Positions 33,112 to 42,498 of a DNA stretch of 53,442 bases are shown here, piece after piece. The number at the start of each line of letters is the position of its first letter. The first letter of the stretch is position 1. The position numbers and the translations under genes were made by a program. Source of the DNA: JBFLYC01 sp040756735 (GTDB lineage: Bacteria > Bacillota > DSM-16504 > Desulfitibacterales > Desulfitibacteraceae); the NCBI GenBank assembly GCA_040756735.1, contig JBFLYC010000026.1:1-53442 (forward strand), written 5' to 3'. Under the pieces are notes generated by a model. The model saw only the letters and a list, made by a program, of their open reading frames with translations, was not told the DNA's origin and did no database searches.

Positions 33112-35295
33112 TTACCTCTTCTTTCTAAAATCCAGCACTCCCTCTGTCTTAACAGATGTTCGCTTAGAACTAGTTGCCTTTTTGTCCTTTTTCCTGTTTC
33201 GGAAATCTAAAACTCCTCCTAACTCTGGCTGGCCACCTTCATACTTTCTTTTATCGGGATTTTTGTCTCTTGGTGTTTTTTTTGTAACCTTTTGAGTTTC
33301 TTTTGCTGCCCTTTTCTCCTGGCTAAAGTCTAATTGAATTTGTTCGGCTGCTTCGTTAAAACCAAAGCTTAATTGTTCAGCGCTAGTATTAATTTCTTCT
33401 AAAGTAGCAGATACTTCTACTTTATCAATATTATCAGACTGGTTATAATCACCTGTACTTTCCTTAAAAATCTCAGCATCAAAATCCTTTGAAGGTGAAA
33501 CAGTGTCATCGGCATCTATAGATGCATCTTCAGCTTCGATCCATCCCCATTCTCTCTGCAGCTCAAAGGCTTTTTTTATAACTCTTTCTTGCAGGTCACA
33601 CTGTACTTCCTGCTCTTCCACTTCACTATTAAAGACAGGAGGTATTTCCAACTCTTCTAGTCTTCTATATACCTTTCCCATGGCGTTTTCCTCATCACGG
33701 AAAAACTCACTACCTCTAATCCTCTCAAATCTCCAGCCTAGTCTTTCTAATACTGCTTGTCTAGCCATATCTTTATCCAGGTCCCAGGGTTTGTGCCATC
33801 TTTCGCCGTCACATTCAATTGCCAAGCGTTTGCCATTGCCCTCAACTACCATGTCAATTCTGAAAGATCCAACTTTCCATTGAGGTATCACCTTGTATCC
33901 TTTCTCAATAAGTTTTGTTGCCACGAGTTTTTCAAATTCAGATTCAGTTTCTTGACCTACTTGTTCTATGCGGTTTTCTATAGCTGTTGGATTTTCTGCA
34001 TGTTTGATCAGTCTTAACCTAATGTCCCCATCTTTTAAATCTATTTCGGGATTTAGAGAATGCACTACCCACATTTGATTGCAGGCACGGCTGGCAGCAA
34101 CATTAAACCTTTTTTTAAACATATTACCAGGATCCGGGCGAAAACCTAAAGGCCCTTCTCCGGTAGGAGCATCAACCATTGATAAGAACATGACATCTCT
34201 TTCATCACCTTGAAAGTGGGCTGGGTTTCCACATTGTATTCTTCTATTAACATATTCCGCAGGTGACATTTTTTCCTGCAGTAAACCATTTATATAGACT
34301 GCTTGATCTTCCCCAACCATTGAAATAACACCAAAAGTCATCCCTTTATACTCTTCCATGTGAGTACAAGCAATTAATAATGATGCTACAGCCTGAGCTT
34401 CCTTTATATTTATATTTTTCTTATTTTCAACAAAAGCATTGTCTACCCTATAAGCTACAGTTGCTGGCTTAACCTTGACTGTACTATCGTCTCTTAATGG
34501 TTTAATTTTTCCATCGTATGACAAATGATTGCTAAACTGTATGATTGGGGACAAACATCTGAAATGTTCTCTTAAACATATAGGTTGAAATCCAGACGTT
34601 TGTGCCAAATCATAAATAGAGAACCTTCCTGTATAGAGGTGATTATTAGGTATTCCCATTAGAAGTGTCTCAATCAGCTTCTCTTCTTCTTCAATTTTTT
34701 GGCCAATGCTCATGGGGCTTACCTGCTCATCATCTCCGACTATGACAATCTCTTTGCCTAAATATACTGCACACAATGACATGATGTCTGCCTGGCTTGC
34801 CTCGTCTATTATTACTACATCGAACTTATTTTTTTGAGGATTAAAATTCTCGGCTACCTTGCTTAAAGGCATTATCCACACTGGAACTGCTGCCTGGGAT
34901 TTTGTCATTAACTCTCTAGCTTTGGCCAATAGTTTTGGAACTCTTTTTCCAGTACCCCTGCCAATATTACGGATGGTATGTCTCCATCCTTCAATGGCTT
35001 GTGTTTGTTCTGTAGTAATTTTTAATAATTTCTCTTTCCACGCTTTTTTCTCTACAAGTTTACCCGTCAGGCTTTTTATCTCTTTGTCTAAATAGTTAAT
35101 TTCAACTTGTATGGCCTTGATATCATCTTGATTTCTTCTATCTAGCTCATCACTTAACTGCTTCCAAATCCATGCTAGTTCAGGATCTCCAGGAACTTGA
35201 TCCTGTCCATGTATACCTGTTCTACCATTAATCAACTCCGCCCATACAGGTGCAACGGATTTCAAATTATTAACCAAACCTAATTCTTTCAGCAA
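33112..35295 (-). CDS. Giant SF1 helicase-nuclease, C-terminal part (frameshifted)
   Basis: This is the C-terminal 727 residues of the protein that starts at 37999. It holds the SF1 DNA2/NAM7-type motif II (VVIIDEASQADI, Asp164-Glu165), VGDDEQVSP, LREHFRC, FQGDERDVMFLS, NVAASRA and then a Vsr/MTES_1575-type PD-(D/E)xK nuclease (FRIDMVVEGNGKRLAIECDGE, split as FRIDMVV and LAIECDGERWH; Asp481, Glu494) followed by a low-complexity acidic and basic tail. Removing one A from the A5 run at 35297-35301 joins the frames as VKEKLLKELGLVNN. The apparent TTG start is therefore probably not the natural one. Family members of this architecture occur in defence islands. Confidence 0.85.
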   Translation of the reverse strand: MLKELGLVNNLKSVAPVWAELINGRTGIHGQDQVPGDPELAWIWKQLSDELDRRNQDDIKAIQVEINYLDKEIKSLTGKLVEKKAWKEKLLKITTEQTQAIEGWRHTIRNIGRGTGKRVPKLLAKARELMTKSQAAVPVWIMPLSKVAENFNPQKNKFDVVIIDEASQADIMSLCAVYLGKEIVIVGDDEQVSPMSIGQKIEEEEKLIETLLMGIPNNHLYTGRFSIYDLAQTSGFQPICLREHFRCLSPIIQFSNHLSYDGKIKPLRDDSTVKVKPATVAYRVDNAFVENKKNINIKEAQAVASLLIACTHMEEYKGMTFGVISMVGEDQAVYINGLLQEKMSPAEYVNRRIQCGNPAHFQGDERDVMFLSMVDAPTGEGPLGFRPDPGNMFKKRFNVAASRACNQMWVVHSLNPEIDLKDGDIRLRLIKHAENPTAIENRIEQVGQETESEFEKLVATKLIEKGYKVIPQWKVGSFRIDMVVEGNGKRLAIECDGERWHKPWDLDKDMARQAVLERLGWRFERIRGSEFFRDEENAMGKVYRRLEELEIPPVFNSEVEEQEVQCDLQERVIKKAFELQREWGWIEAEDASIDADDTVSPSKDFDAEIFKESTGDYNQSDNIDKVEVSATLEEINTSAEQLSFGFNEAAEQIQLDFSQEKRAAKETQKVTKKTPRDKNPDKRKYEGGQPELGGVLDFRNRKKDKKATSSKRTSVKTEGVLDFRKKR

Positions 35296-37999
35296 CTTTT
35301 TCTTTTACACTTATTAGTTCAACTAACCTTCTGTAAGCAACCTCGTATTTTTGCGGTTCTAATTTGTGAATTGACTGTAATAGGTCATTTATTACTGGTA
35401 CATTATTAAGCTTTTTAACGTACTTGTATAAGTTCTCCACCTGAACTTTATAGTTACGCATTAAATCCCTGTTTATGTGTTGGGATATAATTTCAGGAAG
35501 CAGCTCAATTTGAGAGTGTATTTTTAACAATTTGCTGTATTTACATTTTTCTTCTTTAACTTCTTTGTCAAAGTAATCCCATTTAAAAGAACAGCTCTTT
35601 AATTCAGATATAAGATGCAGCCATTCATCTTGATACCACAATAGATTTCTTTTAAAATCTTTTACATATCTAAAAGCATACTCCTCTATTGGCTCAGTTA
35701 TTTCAGAGGTATTTGCCATCCCTAAGACTCCCAATTGTCTATCCCAGCGTTGGGACAAAAGCTTGCGTTGAATTTGTAAATGCATGTAAGCCTTTATCGC
35801 TTGAAATTCTTCCAATGCTTTGGGAGGCATATCATTAGTTTTTGAGTTTCTAATAATTTCTTTCCATTTCTTTTTAAAGGCCAGTTTTAGGGCACCAACT
35901 TTACCGTTATTTTCTAAGTGTCCTATTAAGCCCTGCAGCTCTTTGAGGTAATCATCATTTATCAATCTACTTTCAATAAAAGGCGCATATTTTATAAATA
36001 ATTCTTTTGATTTAATAGAATAATTGTAGACCTTCTCAATATCTGCTATTAAATTCTCCCAGATGGTCTTCTTTCCGGTATCTTCGGCATCAATTCCACT
36101 TTCAATCATCTCGAGCTGCCAAATATTATTTACATCAATAAATTTCTTAATCTCTGCAAAGGTCTTTCTTAGTTCCTTTAACTTGTCGTTATTCAAATCA
36201 GTGGAGTTATCCCATAGATATTTTTTATAATCTAAGTCTTCTTTTTCCAGTGACCTGATCTCGGCATTTAGCTGGCTAAAATCTTTAGGACTAAGCAGAC
36301 TATCTATACACGACAAGTCTACCCCAGCTTCCTGCTCATCTACCTGTGAAAGCTCAATATTTGATTTGTACAGCTTAATAATCTCATCTGGTGATAAGGG
36401 TAACGGTTCACCCAACCGGACATTACCTGGAATCCAGCCATGTTTATCAGCATTAGCCTTAACAAATACAGCTGCTTCTGTCGGGGTATACTCTTTGCCA
36501 GCTATTACAATAGACCTGTATTCATTATTTCTTGCATTTTTTAAATAATTTCTTTTCTCTCTTAACTTAAGAAGCAAATCTTTTCGCTGTTTTTCCAATT
36601 TGTTTATTTCCACAGATAGTAATTGCGTATCAATGTTTGACCTTCGTTCATTAATTTCATTAAGGGTTGTTTCCATTTCATTTCTATTTGACCTCGAACT
36701 AAAAACATTTAAGCACAGAGGTTGAACTGCAGGAACAACTTTCTCTTTAAGTACACTAAGTGCCTTCTCAGTATGGCTGGTAACTAAAATGCTTTTGCCC
36801 TGAGCAAGTAAATGGCCTATTAAATTAGCAATTGTATGGGTTTTTCCAGTACCAGGTGGACCTTGAACTAAGACAGCTCCATGTTTTTGCAGCTGTTTAG
36901 CAACTAGTAACTGTTCCTGGTTAGCGGGCTTACTTAATAAAACATCTTCATCTTCTCCATTAGGATTTACATCAGAAGCAATAATCGATTTATTATCTTC
37001 TTCCTGAATAACCCTGTCGACACCAATCACTTTGTCAATAAATTCCGGCAAACTATCGTTTTTGGGAATGTCCTCTAGTATTGAATCAATCATGGTCGTA
37101 AAGCCAAGGTTTCTTTTCCTAAGAAACAATACTGGTTTTCTCCCCATTTGTGGAGCTTCGGCTTTACCCTGTGGTTTATCATGTTTGACAAACTCACCTT
37201 TATGAGATACTGATATAATCAGTCTCCTAAGATAAGCATCAGTACTCTCTTTGTTTAAAATCTGATACTGCTCTTCATTTAACTCATCCATACACTTATT
37301 AATATCTTGGACATTAAGATTTTCTATTGTTCTCAATAAGGCTGTATAAATCTCAGTTGAACCGTCAAGTAAAGTAAAGTTAAACTCTGGAACATTTGTG
37401 TCAAAGGTTAATTCTATCTTTTGAATTAAAATAGGATGGTTTATTAAACGGCCATCAGTCATGGGCCAGTTTAGTAAACCATCACCTAATACCAGATCCA
37501 CTGTTTCAGAGTCTTTTTGGATAATTGAGTACAATCTGAATACTTTGTTATATTTATCCATGGCTTGTCTAGCAGGCATTTCTTCCTTTTGCCATTTCTT
37601 TCTTTTTTCTTCCCATTCAACAAAGGCCTCAAACAGTTTTATATCATCATAAAACTTAACGATTTCGAACTCATCTTTTTCCTGGTTATAGATTTCTTTT
37701 AACTCAATTACCTCTGCTTCATTATTTATGTTATCCCATCCAGGTTTTAACCAGGTTTTTAGTTCTTCATCAGGACTTGGGCATGGTGTTAACTCAGGTC
37801 TTGCAACCTTTAGTACCTTTGGCGCATCATTTTCTGTATATAGTTGAATAGATTCATGGTCTGGAAGCTCATCAAACCAAAATGACCATATTTGTTCGGT
37901 AATATTAGTTACAACAGGGTTTCGTAACTCATTAAGTGCTTTTATGTACCCAAATACTTGTTTTAATCTTTTTTCCCTAGTTTCAAGTTGAGAAACCAA
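35270..37999 (-). CDS. Giant SF1 helicase-nuclease, N-terminal part (frameshifted)
   Basis: The 909 residues start with TTG 37999 after AAGGAG. A non-catalytic N-terminal region (about 1-350) precedes the helicase Walker A LVQGPPGTGKTHTIANLIG (GPPGTGKT at 380-387) and motif Ia region SILVTSHTEKALSVL. A long helical and coiled-coil insertion (about 440-900) splits motif I from motif II, as in other very large DNA2-like helicases. The frame ends in VAERIRFG through an extra base. The reconstructed protein is about 1,630 residues. The PC4/YdbC gene lies 26 bases upstream. Similar in layout to known DUF4011-helicase-Vsr defence proteins, but I do not recognise DUF4011 here. Confidence 0.85.
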   Translation of the reverse strand: MVSQLETREKRLKQVFGYIKALNELRNPVVTNITEQIWSFWFDELPDHESIQLYTENDAPKVLKVARPELTPCPSPDEELKTWLKPGWDNINNEAEVIELKEIYNQEKDEFEIVKFYDDIKLFEAFVEWEEKRKKWQKEEMPARQAMDKYNKVFRLYSIIQKDSETVDLVLGDGLLNWPMTDGRLINHPILIQKIELTFDTNVPEFNFTLLDGSTEIYTALLRTIENLNVQDINKCMDELNEEQYQILNKESTDAYLRRLIISVSHKGEFVKHDKPQGKAEAPQMGRKPVLFLRKRNLGFTTMIDSILEDIPKNDSLPEFIDKVIGVDRVIQEEDNKSIIASDVNPNGEDEDVLLSKPANQEQLLVAKQLQKHGAVLVQGPPGTGKTHTIANLIGHLLAQGKSILVTSHTEKALSVLKEKVVPAVQPLCLNVFSSRSNRNEMETTLNEINERRSNIDTQLLSVEINKLEKQRKDLLLKLREKRNYLKNARNNEYRSIVIAGKEYTPTEAAVFVKANADKHGWIPGNVRLGEPLPLSPDEIIKLYKSNIELSQVDEQEAGVDLSCIDSLLSPKDFSQLNAEIRSLEKEDLDYKKYLWDNSTDLNNDKLKELRKTFAEIKKFIDVNNIWQLEMIESGIDAEDTGKKTIWENLIADIEKVYNYSIKSKELFIKYAPFIESRLINDDYLKELQGLIGHLENNGKVGALKLAFKKKWKEIIRNSKTNDMPPKALEEFQAIKAYMHLQIQRKLLSQRWDRQLGVLGMANTSEITEPIEEYAFRYVKDFKRNLLWYQDEWLHLISELKSCSFKWDYFDKEVKEEKCKYSKLLKIHSQIELLPEIISQHINRDLMRNYKVQVENLYKYVKKLNNVPVINDLLQSIHKLEPQKYEVAYRRLVELISVKEKVAERIRFG

Positions 38000-38025
38000 A
38001 ATATCAGCTCCTTATCAGAGGAGTA

Positions 38026-38247
38026 CTATTTATCAAATATGATATTTAGCGCTTCTTTTAAGGCTAAAATCTCGTCTTCGGATAAAGTGATGCCTTTACT
38101 CATCCTTTCTTTATCTGGAGCCCAGTCTCTAATATCATACTTCGCTTCCCTGCCATTCCAACTAACCAGGTTTAATTCCTTTGTCCATCCACTTTTAGTT
38201 TCTGAAAGAATTGCTAACTGTTTTTTAATCTCATAATTAACAGCCAC
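38026..38247 (-). CDS. PC4/YdbC-family single-stranded DNA-binding protein
   Basis: The 73 residues match the bacterial PC4 (YdbC) family: ILSETKSGWTKELNLVSWNG and KYDIRDWAPDKERMSKGITLSEDE (given here by parts WTKELNLVSWNG, YDIRDWAPD and MSKGITL). Known members bind single-stranded DNA as dimers. GTG 38247 follows AAGGAGGG. It is 26 bases upstream of the giant helicase in the same direction, which suggests that the two work together on single-stranded DNA. YdbC-type genes also exist as ordinary chromosomal genes, so the link is by context. Confidence 0.88.
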   Translation of the reverse strand: MAVNYEIKKQLAILSETKSGWTKELNLVSWNGREAKYDIRDWAPDKERMSKGITLSEDEILALKEALNIIFDK

Positions 38248-38416
38248 CGACAGTCCCTCCTTATAACCATCGCAATGAATTCTTCTATAATCTTACTCTT
38301 TCGTCATTATTTTTAGTTTATCCTTCCTGAATTACCAGGTATTATAAAATTAGAAACTTTCCAAATACCCATTTTCTTTAATTTCTGAACTAAAGATATA
38401 GAATTAAAACGAAAGT

Positions 38417-39697
38417 CTATAATTGTGCCTCCTGTTCCAACCGCCTTGAATCCCAGAGACACTCAGCGATCCTTTGATATAAAGCCTGACGAGCGTCTAG
38501 GTCGGCACGTTTAAAATCTGGGTGAGGGCGAAAGGGTAATTTACTAGAGTTTATAAAATATAGAAAACCAGGGTTATGTTGATAACAATTAGGGTGGAGC
38601 GACCGTGCCAATAGATTTTGACTGAAATAATGTTTGAGCTTTTCTTTATAAGGAAGATCACCGTAGCTGGCATTAAAGCTCTTTGGTAAAAGCAACAGTC
38701 CGCCGATACGATGGCGATACTCTGCAAAATCAGATTCATGCTGAAACTCGTCGGAATGCAGTTCCGGACCGATTTTTTCACGGTTTTCTCTGACCCAACG
38801 GTGAAATTCTGTTCCTAAGCGGTCGAAATCTTTAGGTTGTGCGCCCTTCTTACGTTCACGAATACTCTCGGCATACTGGCCGCGGAACCATGCTTTAAAA
38901 GCATCCGCATCTTCGTCCTTGCCAAAATCAGCCAGGGAACTTATCCTCTTCTTCCAGGTCTGATTGGCCTGGTACCTTTTTGCCTCATCGGAGATATTTG
39001 CCAGCAGATAACCTTTCAGCATTTCAAGGGGATTCAAAGAAAGACCTCTGTCATTCATGGTTTCAAATATTGTATATGCATCTTCGTCAGAATAAGCAGT
39101 AATCTCAACTAGGTACACATTTTCAATTAACCAGTCCACAAAGTAGGGTAGGGCTTCATCGTTAATCTCATCCGGAAAGAGCTTTTCTATATCTTGATAG
39201 CGCGCTTTAATATTCCGAACAGACTCCGGCTCATTGCTGACATCATAATCATTATTATTATAAATTGCTTCCAGGCATTGCTTGCGTTCATCTACATCAA
39301 TGTTGAAGGACTTTCTTCCGTATTTTTCAGAAAAAATAAGATCTTCCAGCTTTACTCTGTCGGAGCGTTCACCCTGTCTATTATGCAAATAAATAAGTAG
39401 AAGGGTAAGGGTTGTAAGGCGCTGCTGGCCGTCAATTATAAAGCTGCGATTATTTTTATTACTTATAATTATTGAGCCGAGGAAATAATGTCCATAACCC
39501 TCTACATCAGAGCGCTCGTCATCTTCGGAATAGAATTCCAGAAACTTACCTGTTAGATCCTCAAGTAGCTCCCGGACCTGTTTTCTTTCCCATTTATACT
39601 CCCGCTGGTAATAATCAATTGAATAGCGTGTTCCGCTAAGTAACTAACGCAATGTTTTTGCTTCTCCCATAATTTCTTTCAAACCTGACACCTTCAT
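38417..39697 (-). pseudogene. Broken GmrSD-type type IV restriction enzyme (DUF262/DUF1524)
   Basis: From ATG 39697 the frame reads MKVSGLKEIMGEAKTLR and then TAG (39644-39646, codon 18), and continues in the same frame for about 410 codons: LLSGTRYSIDYYQREYKWER, FIIDGQQRLTTLTLL (the DGQQR nucleotide motif) and YTIFETMNDRGLSLNPLEMLKGYLLA. The middle of the protein, including the HNH histidine motif of DUF1524, is deleted; the end resumes with RIGGLLLLPKSFNASYGDLPY. GmrSD enzymes cut glucosylated hydroxymethylcytosine DNA. With a stop and a deletion this copy should be dead. Confidence 0.88.
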
Positions 39698-39782
39698 AAG
39701 GAAAACTATAAAACCTATAGGAAACCTTTAATACCATCTTGGAATTAAGCGCTTAGGTATGGATAAACCTGTGCTGGGCACA

Positions 39783-39809
39783 TTCAGTAACAATCAGCGT
39801 GCCATTAGG
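39783..39809 (+). repeat. 27-bp perfect direct repeat, right copy
   Basis: It is identical to 32928-32954, 6,855 bases apart and in the same orientation. It lies between the broken GmrSD gene and the end of the BREX operon. Confidence 0.9.
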
Positions 39810-39832
39810 ACTACTGGTTCCCACTAAACCAT

Positions 39833-39850
39833 TTGGCTTTATAAGGCCAA
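39833..39850. repeat. 18-bp near-palindrome after the BREX operon
   Basis: TTGGCTTTATAAGGCCAA is self-complementary apart from one pair. It lies 17 bases after the last BREX stop codon. It lacks a T-tract, so I do not call it a terminator. Confidence 0.4.
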
Positions 39851-39867
39851 TATAATATATATAGAGT

Positions 39868-40578
39868 TTACAAGCTTACCACCAAATCCATCCCCATATT
39901 GTTTATTTTGAAATTCGGACTAGACTGTATATCATTGATAGTAATATCAATTTTGAAAGGGAATAAGGCATTGATCATTTCTAGTTCAACACATGGAATA
40001 TTGCTTCTTTTTGATGCAATCAGGTAAGTTTCCAACAGCAACAGTTGGACTTCTTTATTTTCTACAGTAATTTTGTCAATCTTTTTGTATTCGCCAGCTT
40101 TTCCGTTTTGGCCTATTGTACCCCAATCTTTCATGGACCTTATGACACGATTTATAGCATAGGCCAAGGTGCTTCTTTCACCCCAGACATCATAGACCCT
40201 TCTTCTTACCATATTTAATGAAAATTCATCTTGTAGGTTAATCAGCTTTCCCACTATTTCAGTCATATTAAAAAATAGTGGGTATGCCAGCGACACCATG
40301 CACCAATGAATAGCTAACCTTTCATTGCCATTACCCTTTTCCCAAAGCTGTAATGCTCTGTTTCTTATGGATATATACTCTGGTTCCACGTTAACCCAGC
40401 TGTTTAATAAAATGCCAATACTTTTTCTTCTGACCTCGCTACTATCTACATCTTCTTTAAGAGCTTTTTCTAGCAGGCTCTTAATAGTCCCAGAATCTTC
40501 CTTGCCTATTAGAAGTTCTGCTGTTTTATCAAGCCATTCTAGCTTTATTTGTCTGTCAAATCCTACCCTTTTTAACAA
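39868..40578 (-). CDS. Probable BrxA-type protein of a type 3 BREX system
   Basis: The protein of 236 residues is the last gene of the BREX operon, the position brxA takes in type 3 loci. Weak family-like features are an all-helical look, VRRKSIGILLNSWVNVEP, LAIHWCMVSLAYPLFF and MVRRRVYDVWGERSTL. BrxA proteins are small DNA- or RNA-binding helical proteins. The open frame reaches 40614 inside pglZ, but TTG 40578 has AGAAAGGAAG seven bases upstream and starts MLKRVGFDRQIKLEWL, so I choose it; the codon lies just beyond the pglZ stop. The assignment rests mostly on position. Confidence 0.6.
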   Translation of the reverse strand: MLKRVGFDRQIKLEWLDKTAELLIGKEDSGTIKSLLEKALKEDVDSSEVRRKSIGILLNSWVNVEPEYISIRNRALQLWEKGNGNERLAIHWCMVSLAYPLFFNMTEIVGKLINLQDEFSLNMVRRRVYDVWGERSTLAYAINRVIRSMKDWGTIGQNGKAGEYKKIDKITVENKEVQLLLLETYLIASKRSNIPCVELEMINALFPFKIDITINDIQSSPNFKINNMGMDLVVSL

Positions 40579-40579
40579 G

Positions 40580-42496
40580 CTAATCTTCCTTTCTGATGTG
40601 GATAAATGGTACAATTACTTCTTCAATTGATATTCCACCATGGGACATTATAGATTCATCTTTTTTAGAAAATGAAAAAGATTTATTACACAAAAAATAG
40701 TGATAAACCTTGGGAAGACCCATTCCGTTCCAAAGAAACCCTTGGTGTGTTTCATTGATCTTATCGCTATTAAATGCAGAGTCATAAACCCTGACCCTTT
40801 GACCTGCAGTTTCTACTGCTAGCCCTTCTCTTGGAGAACCAATTCCTGTACTTTCAATATTGCCATGGTCGGAGGCAATGTAAATCTCAAAATTTCTATC
40901 CAAGAGCTTTTTTAACATGTTTTCAAAACCAGCTGTTTGCACCCAAAACTTGATGCTGTTGTAGGTTTCCCTTGTAGAAAACTGTGCATTATGCAGGAAG
41001 TTGTCCACAGCATTAATGACAAATCCAAGTATTTTAACTCTGTCATCTTCAACCAGGTTGATTAGTCCTTCTTCATTTAATGTTATAATATTTCTTATAA
41101 ATGCAATACTGTTATCTTTGTAACCCCTCTCAATCCAGAACTTTTTCCAATGTTTCTCATCATGGTTTGTTGAAAGCACAGTATCTTCAAAGTGAGCTGG
41201 AATCTCCCCTGAAAAAATGGCCTGTCTGGAAAAAGAAGTCGTTGTTGGTACCCAAGCAAAGGCCAAGTGTTCGTTAAACTTTAATTTATTAGTCATTGTA
41301 GACTTCATAATCTTCCAATCATCAAGAGACATACCATCTATTACTATTAATGCAACTTTGTTAATGCCTTTTTGCTTAATACGACTTTCTATATGCCATG
41401 GAATTTTATGTACTACTACAGGGGCTTTTATGTAGGAGAGAGAATGAAGCTTGTTATAGTGTACTGTCATCCAATCCTTAAATACTAGCAATAGCTTTTC
41501 CTTGAGCTTAGTTAATTCTTCTGCAAAATAATCTTCCAGATGATAATTGTAATTATGGAAAAGAACTAGAATATCACTCCATAATTGGCTAATGACAAAC
41601 CAATCTTTGTAACTACTAATCCCCTGCAGCTTACTTTCAGTAATTAACAGCTTATTCTGCATGGTATTTTTCATTCCCTGGGCTGTATCATAAAGAACAC
41701 CAGCTTCCATCCAGACAGGGACATCATAGTCCTCATCAACTTTTACAGGATACAAATAATCCTCCTGGAACAAATTATCCAAATAAACTCTTATTTCATG
41801 GCTTTCAAAATCAATTATTAACCCCTCTTTAGATATGGGTTTTTTCATGCTCTCCACGTACAAATCCCATTGACTTTGAACAAACTGAAAAAAGCTATGG
41901 GGACTATCTATTAATTTATGTAGTGGATATGGTCTAATTTTATGGTTTTTCTCCAACTCTTCAATAAGATGTTGACCAATAACATGGGGTATGGACAACC
42001 CTTGATAATAAATATTTGTCAGCTGTTTCACAAGTAACATAAAGTCATCAATTAATTCAACGTAGATACCATAAACAGATTTCAAAATATAGTCCATGGT
42101 GCCCCTATCACCAAGTTCTTCCCCATTATAACCCTGATATACTTTGTAAAGACGATCCATGCAATCTACATAAACGTCTCTAACCACCGTGTAACTTAGT
42201 TTAGGAAAGATATCTCGCAGGGAAATCCTTTCACAATAAAACTGCTCTAATATATCATAAGGAACATAAGTCTCACTCTTTACCAGAACCATGTATTTAC
42301 TCATGGTTTCTTGGTTCTTAATATCTTTTTCATAAGAATACCGAAAGACTTCTGGGTCATCATAATGGACCATATTAAAGCCATTACTAATAATCTCCTG
42401 AATAATCATCTCATCTTCAAAGAGATTATCTATATCATAAACTAATATTCTACTGCATTCCTGTAAAGGAAGCCTTCTTAATAGTTCCCTTAACAT
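40580..42496 (-). CDS. pglZ: BREX type 3 PglZ (alkaline phosphatase-fold protein)
   Basis: PglZ is the hallmark BREX protein, with an alkaline-phosphatase fold and metal site. In the 638 residues the core is VALIVIDGMSLDDW (Asp387), the nucleophile region PTTTSFSRQAIFSG (417-430) and IASDHGNIEST (Asp543-His544). The N-terminal half (1-370) is helical and typical of the type 3 subfamily. It is preceded by GGAGAG. It starts 2 bases after brxHII ends and is followed immediately by the brxA-position gene. In known BREX systems it is essential for defence and acts with BrxC and PglX. Confidence 0.92.
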   Translation of the reverse strand: MLRELLRRLPLQECSRILVYDIDNLFEDEMIIQEIISNGFNMVHYDDPEVFRYSYEKDIKNQETMSKYMVLVKSETYVPYDILEQFYCERISLRDIFPKLSYTVVRDVYVDCMDRLYKVYQGYNGEELGDRGTMDYILKSVYGIYVELIDDFMLLVKQLTNIYYQGLSIPHVIGQHLIEELEKNHKIRPYPLHKLIDSPHSFFQFVQSQWDLYVESMKKPISKEGLIIDFESHEIRVYLDNLFQEDYLYPVKVDEDYDVPVWMEAGVLYDTAQGMKNTMQNKLLITESKLQGISSYKDWFVISQLWSDILVLFHNYNYHLEDYFAEELTKLKEKLLLVFKDWMTVHYNKLHSLSYIKAPVVVHKIPWHIESRIKQKGINKVALIVIDGMSLDDWKIMKSTMTNKLKFNEHLAFAWVPTTTSFSRQAIFSGEIPAHFEDTVLSTNHDEKHWKKFWIERGYKDNSIAFIRNIITLNEEGLINLVEDDRVKILGFVINAVDNFLHNAQFSTRETYNSIKFWVQTAGFENMLKKLLDRNFEIYIASDHGNIESTGIGSPREGLAVETAGQRVRVYDSAFNSDKINETHQGFLWNGMGLPKVYHYFLCNKSFSFSKKDESIMSHGGISIEEVIVPFIHIRKED

Positions 42497-42498
42497 GG

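Noticed and set aside
35270..35301. Programmed ribosomal frameshift in the helicase gene
   Set aside because: The needed shift is +1 at an A5 run with no stop-codon or stimulatory signal of the usual kind; a simple one-base insertion explains it better.
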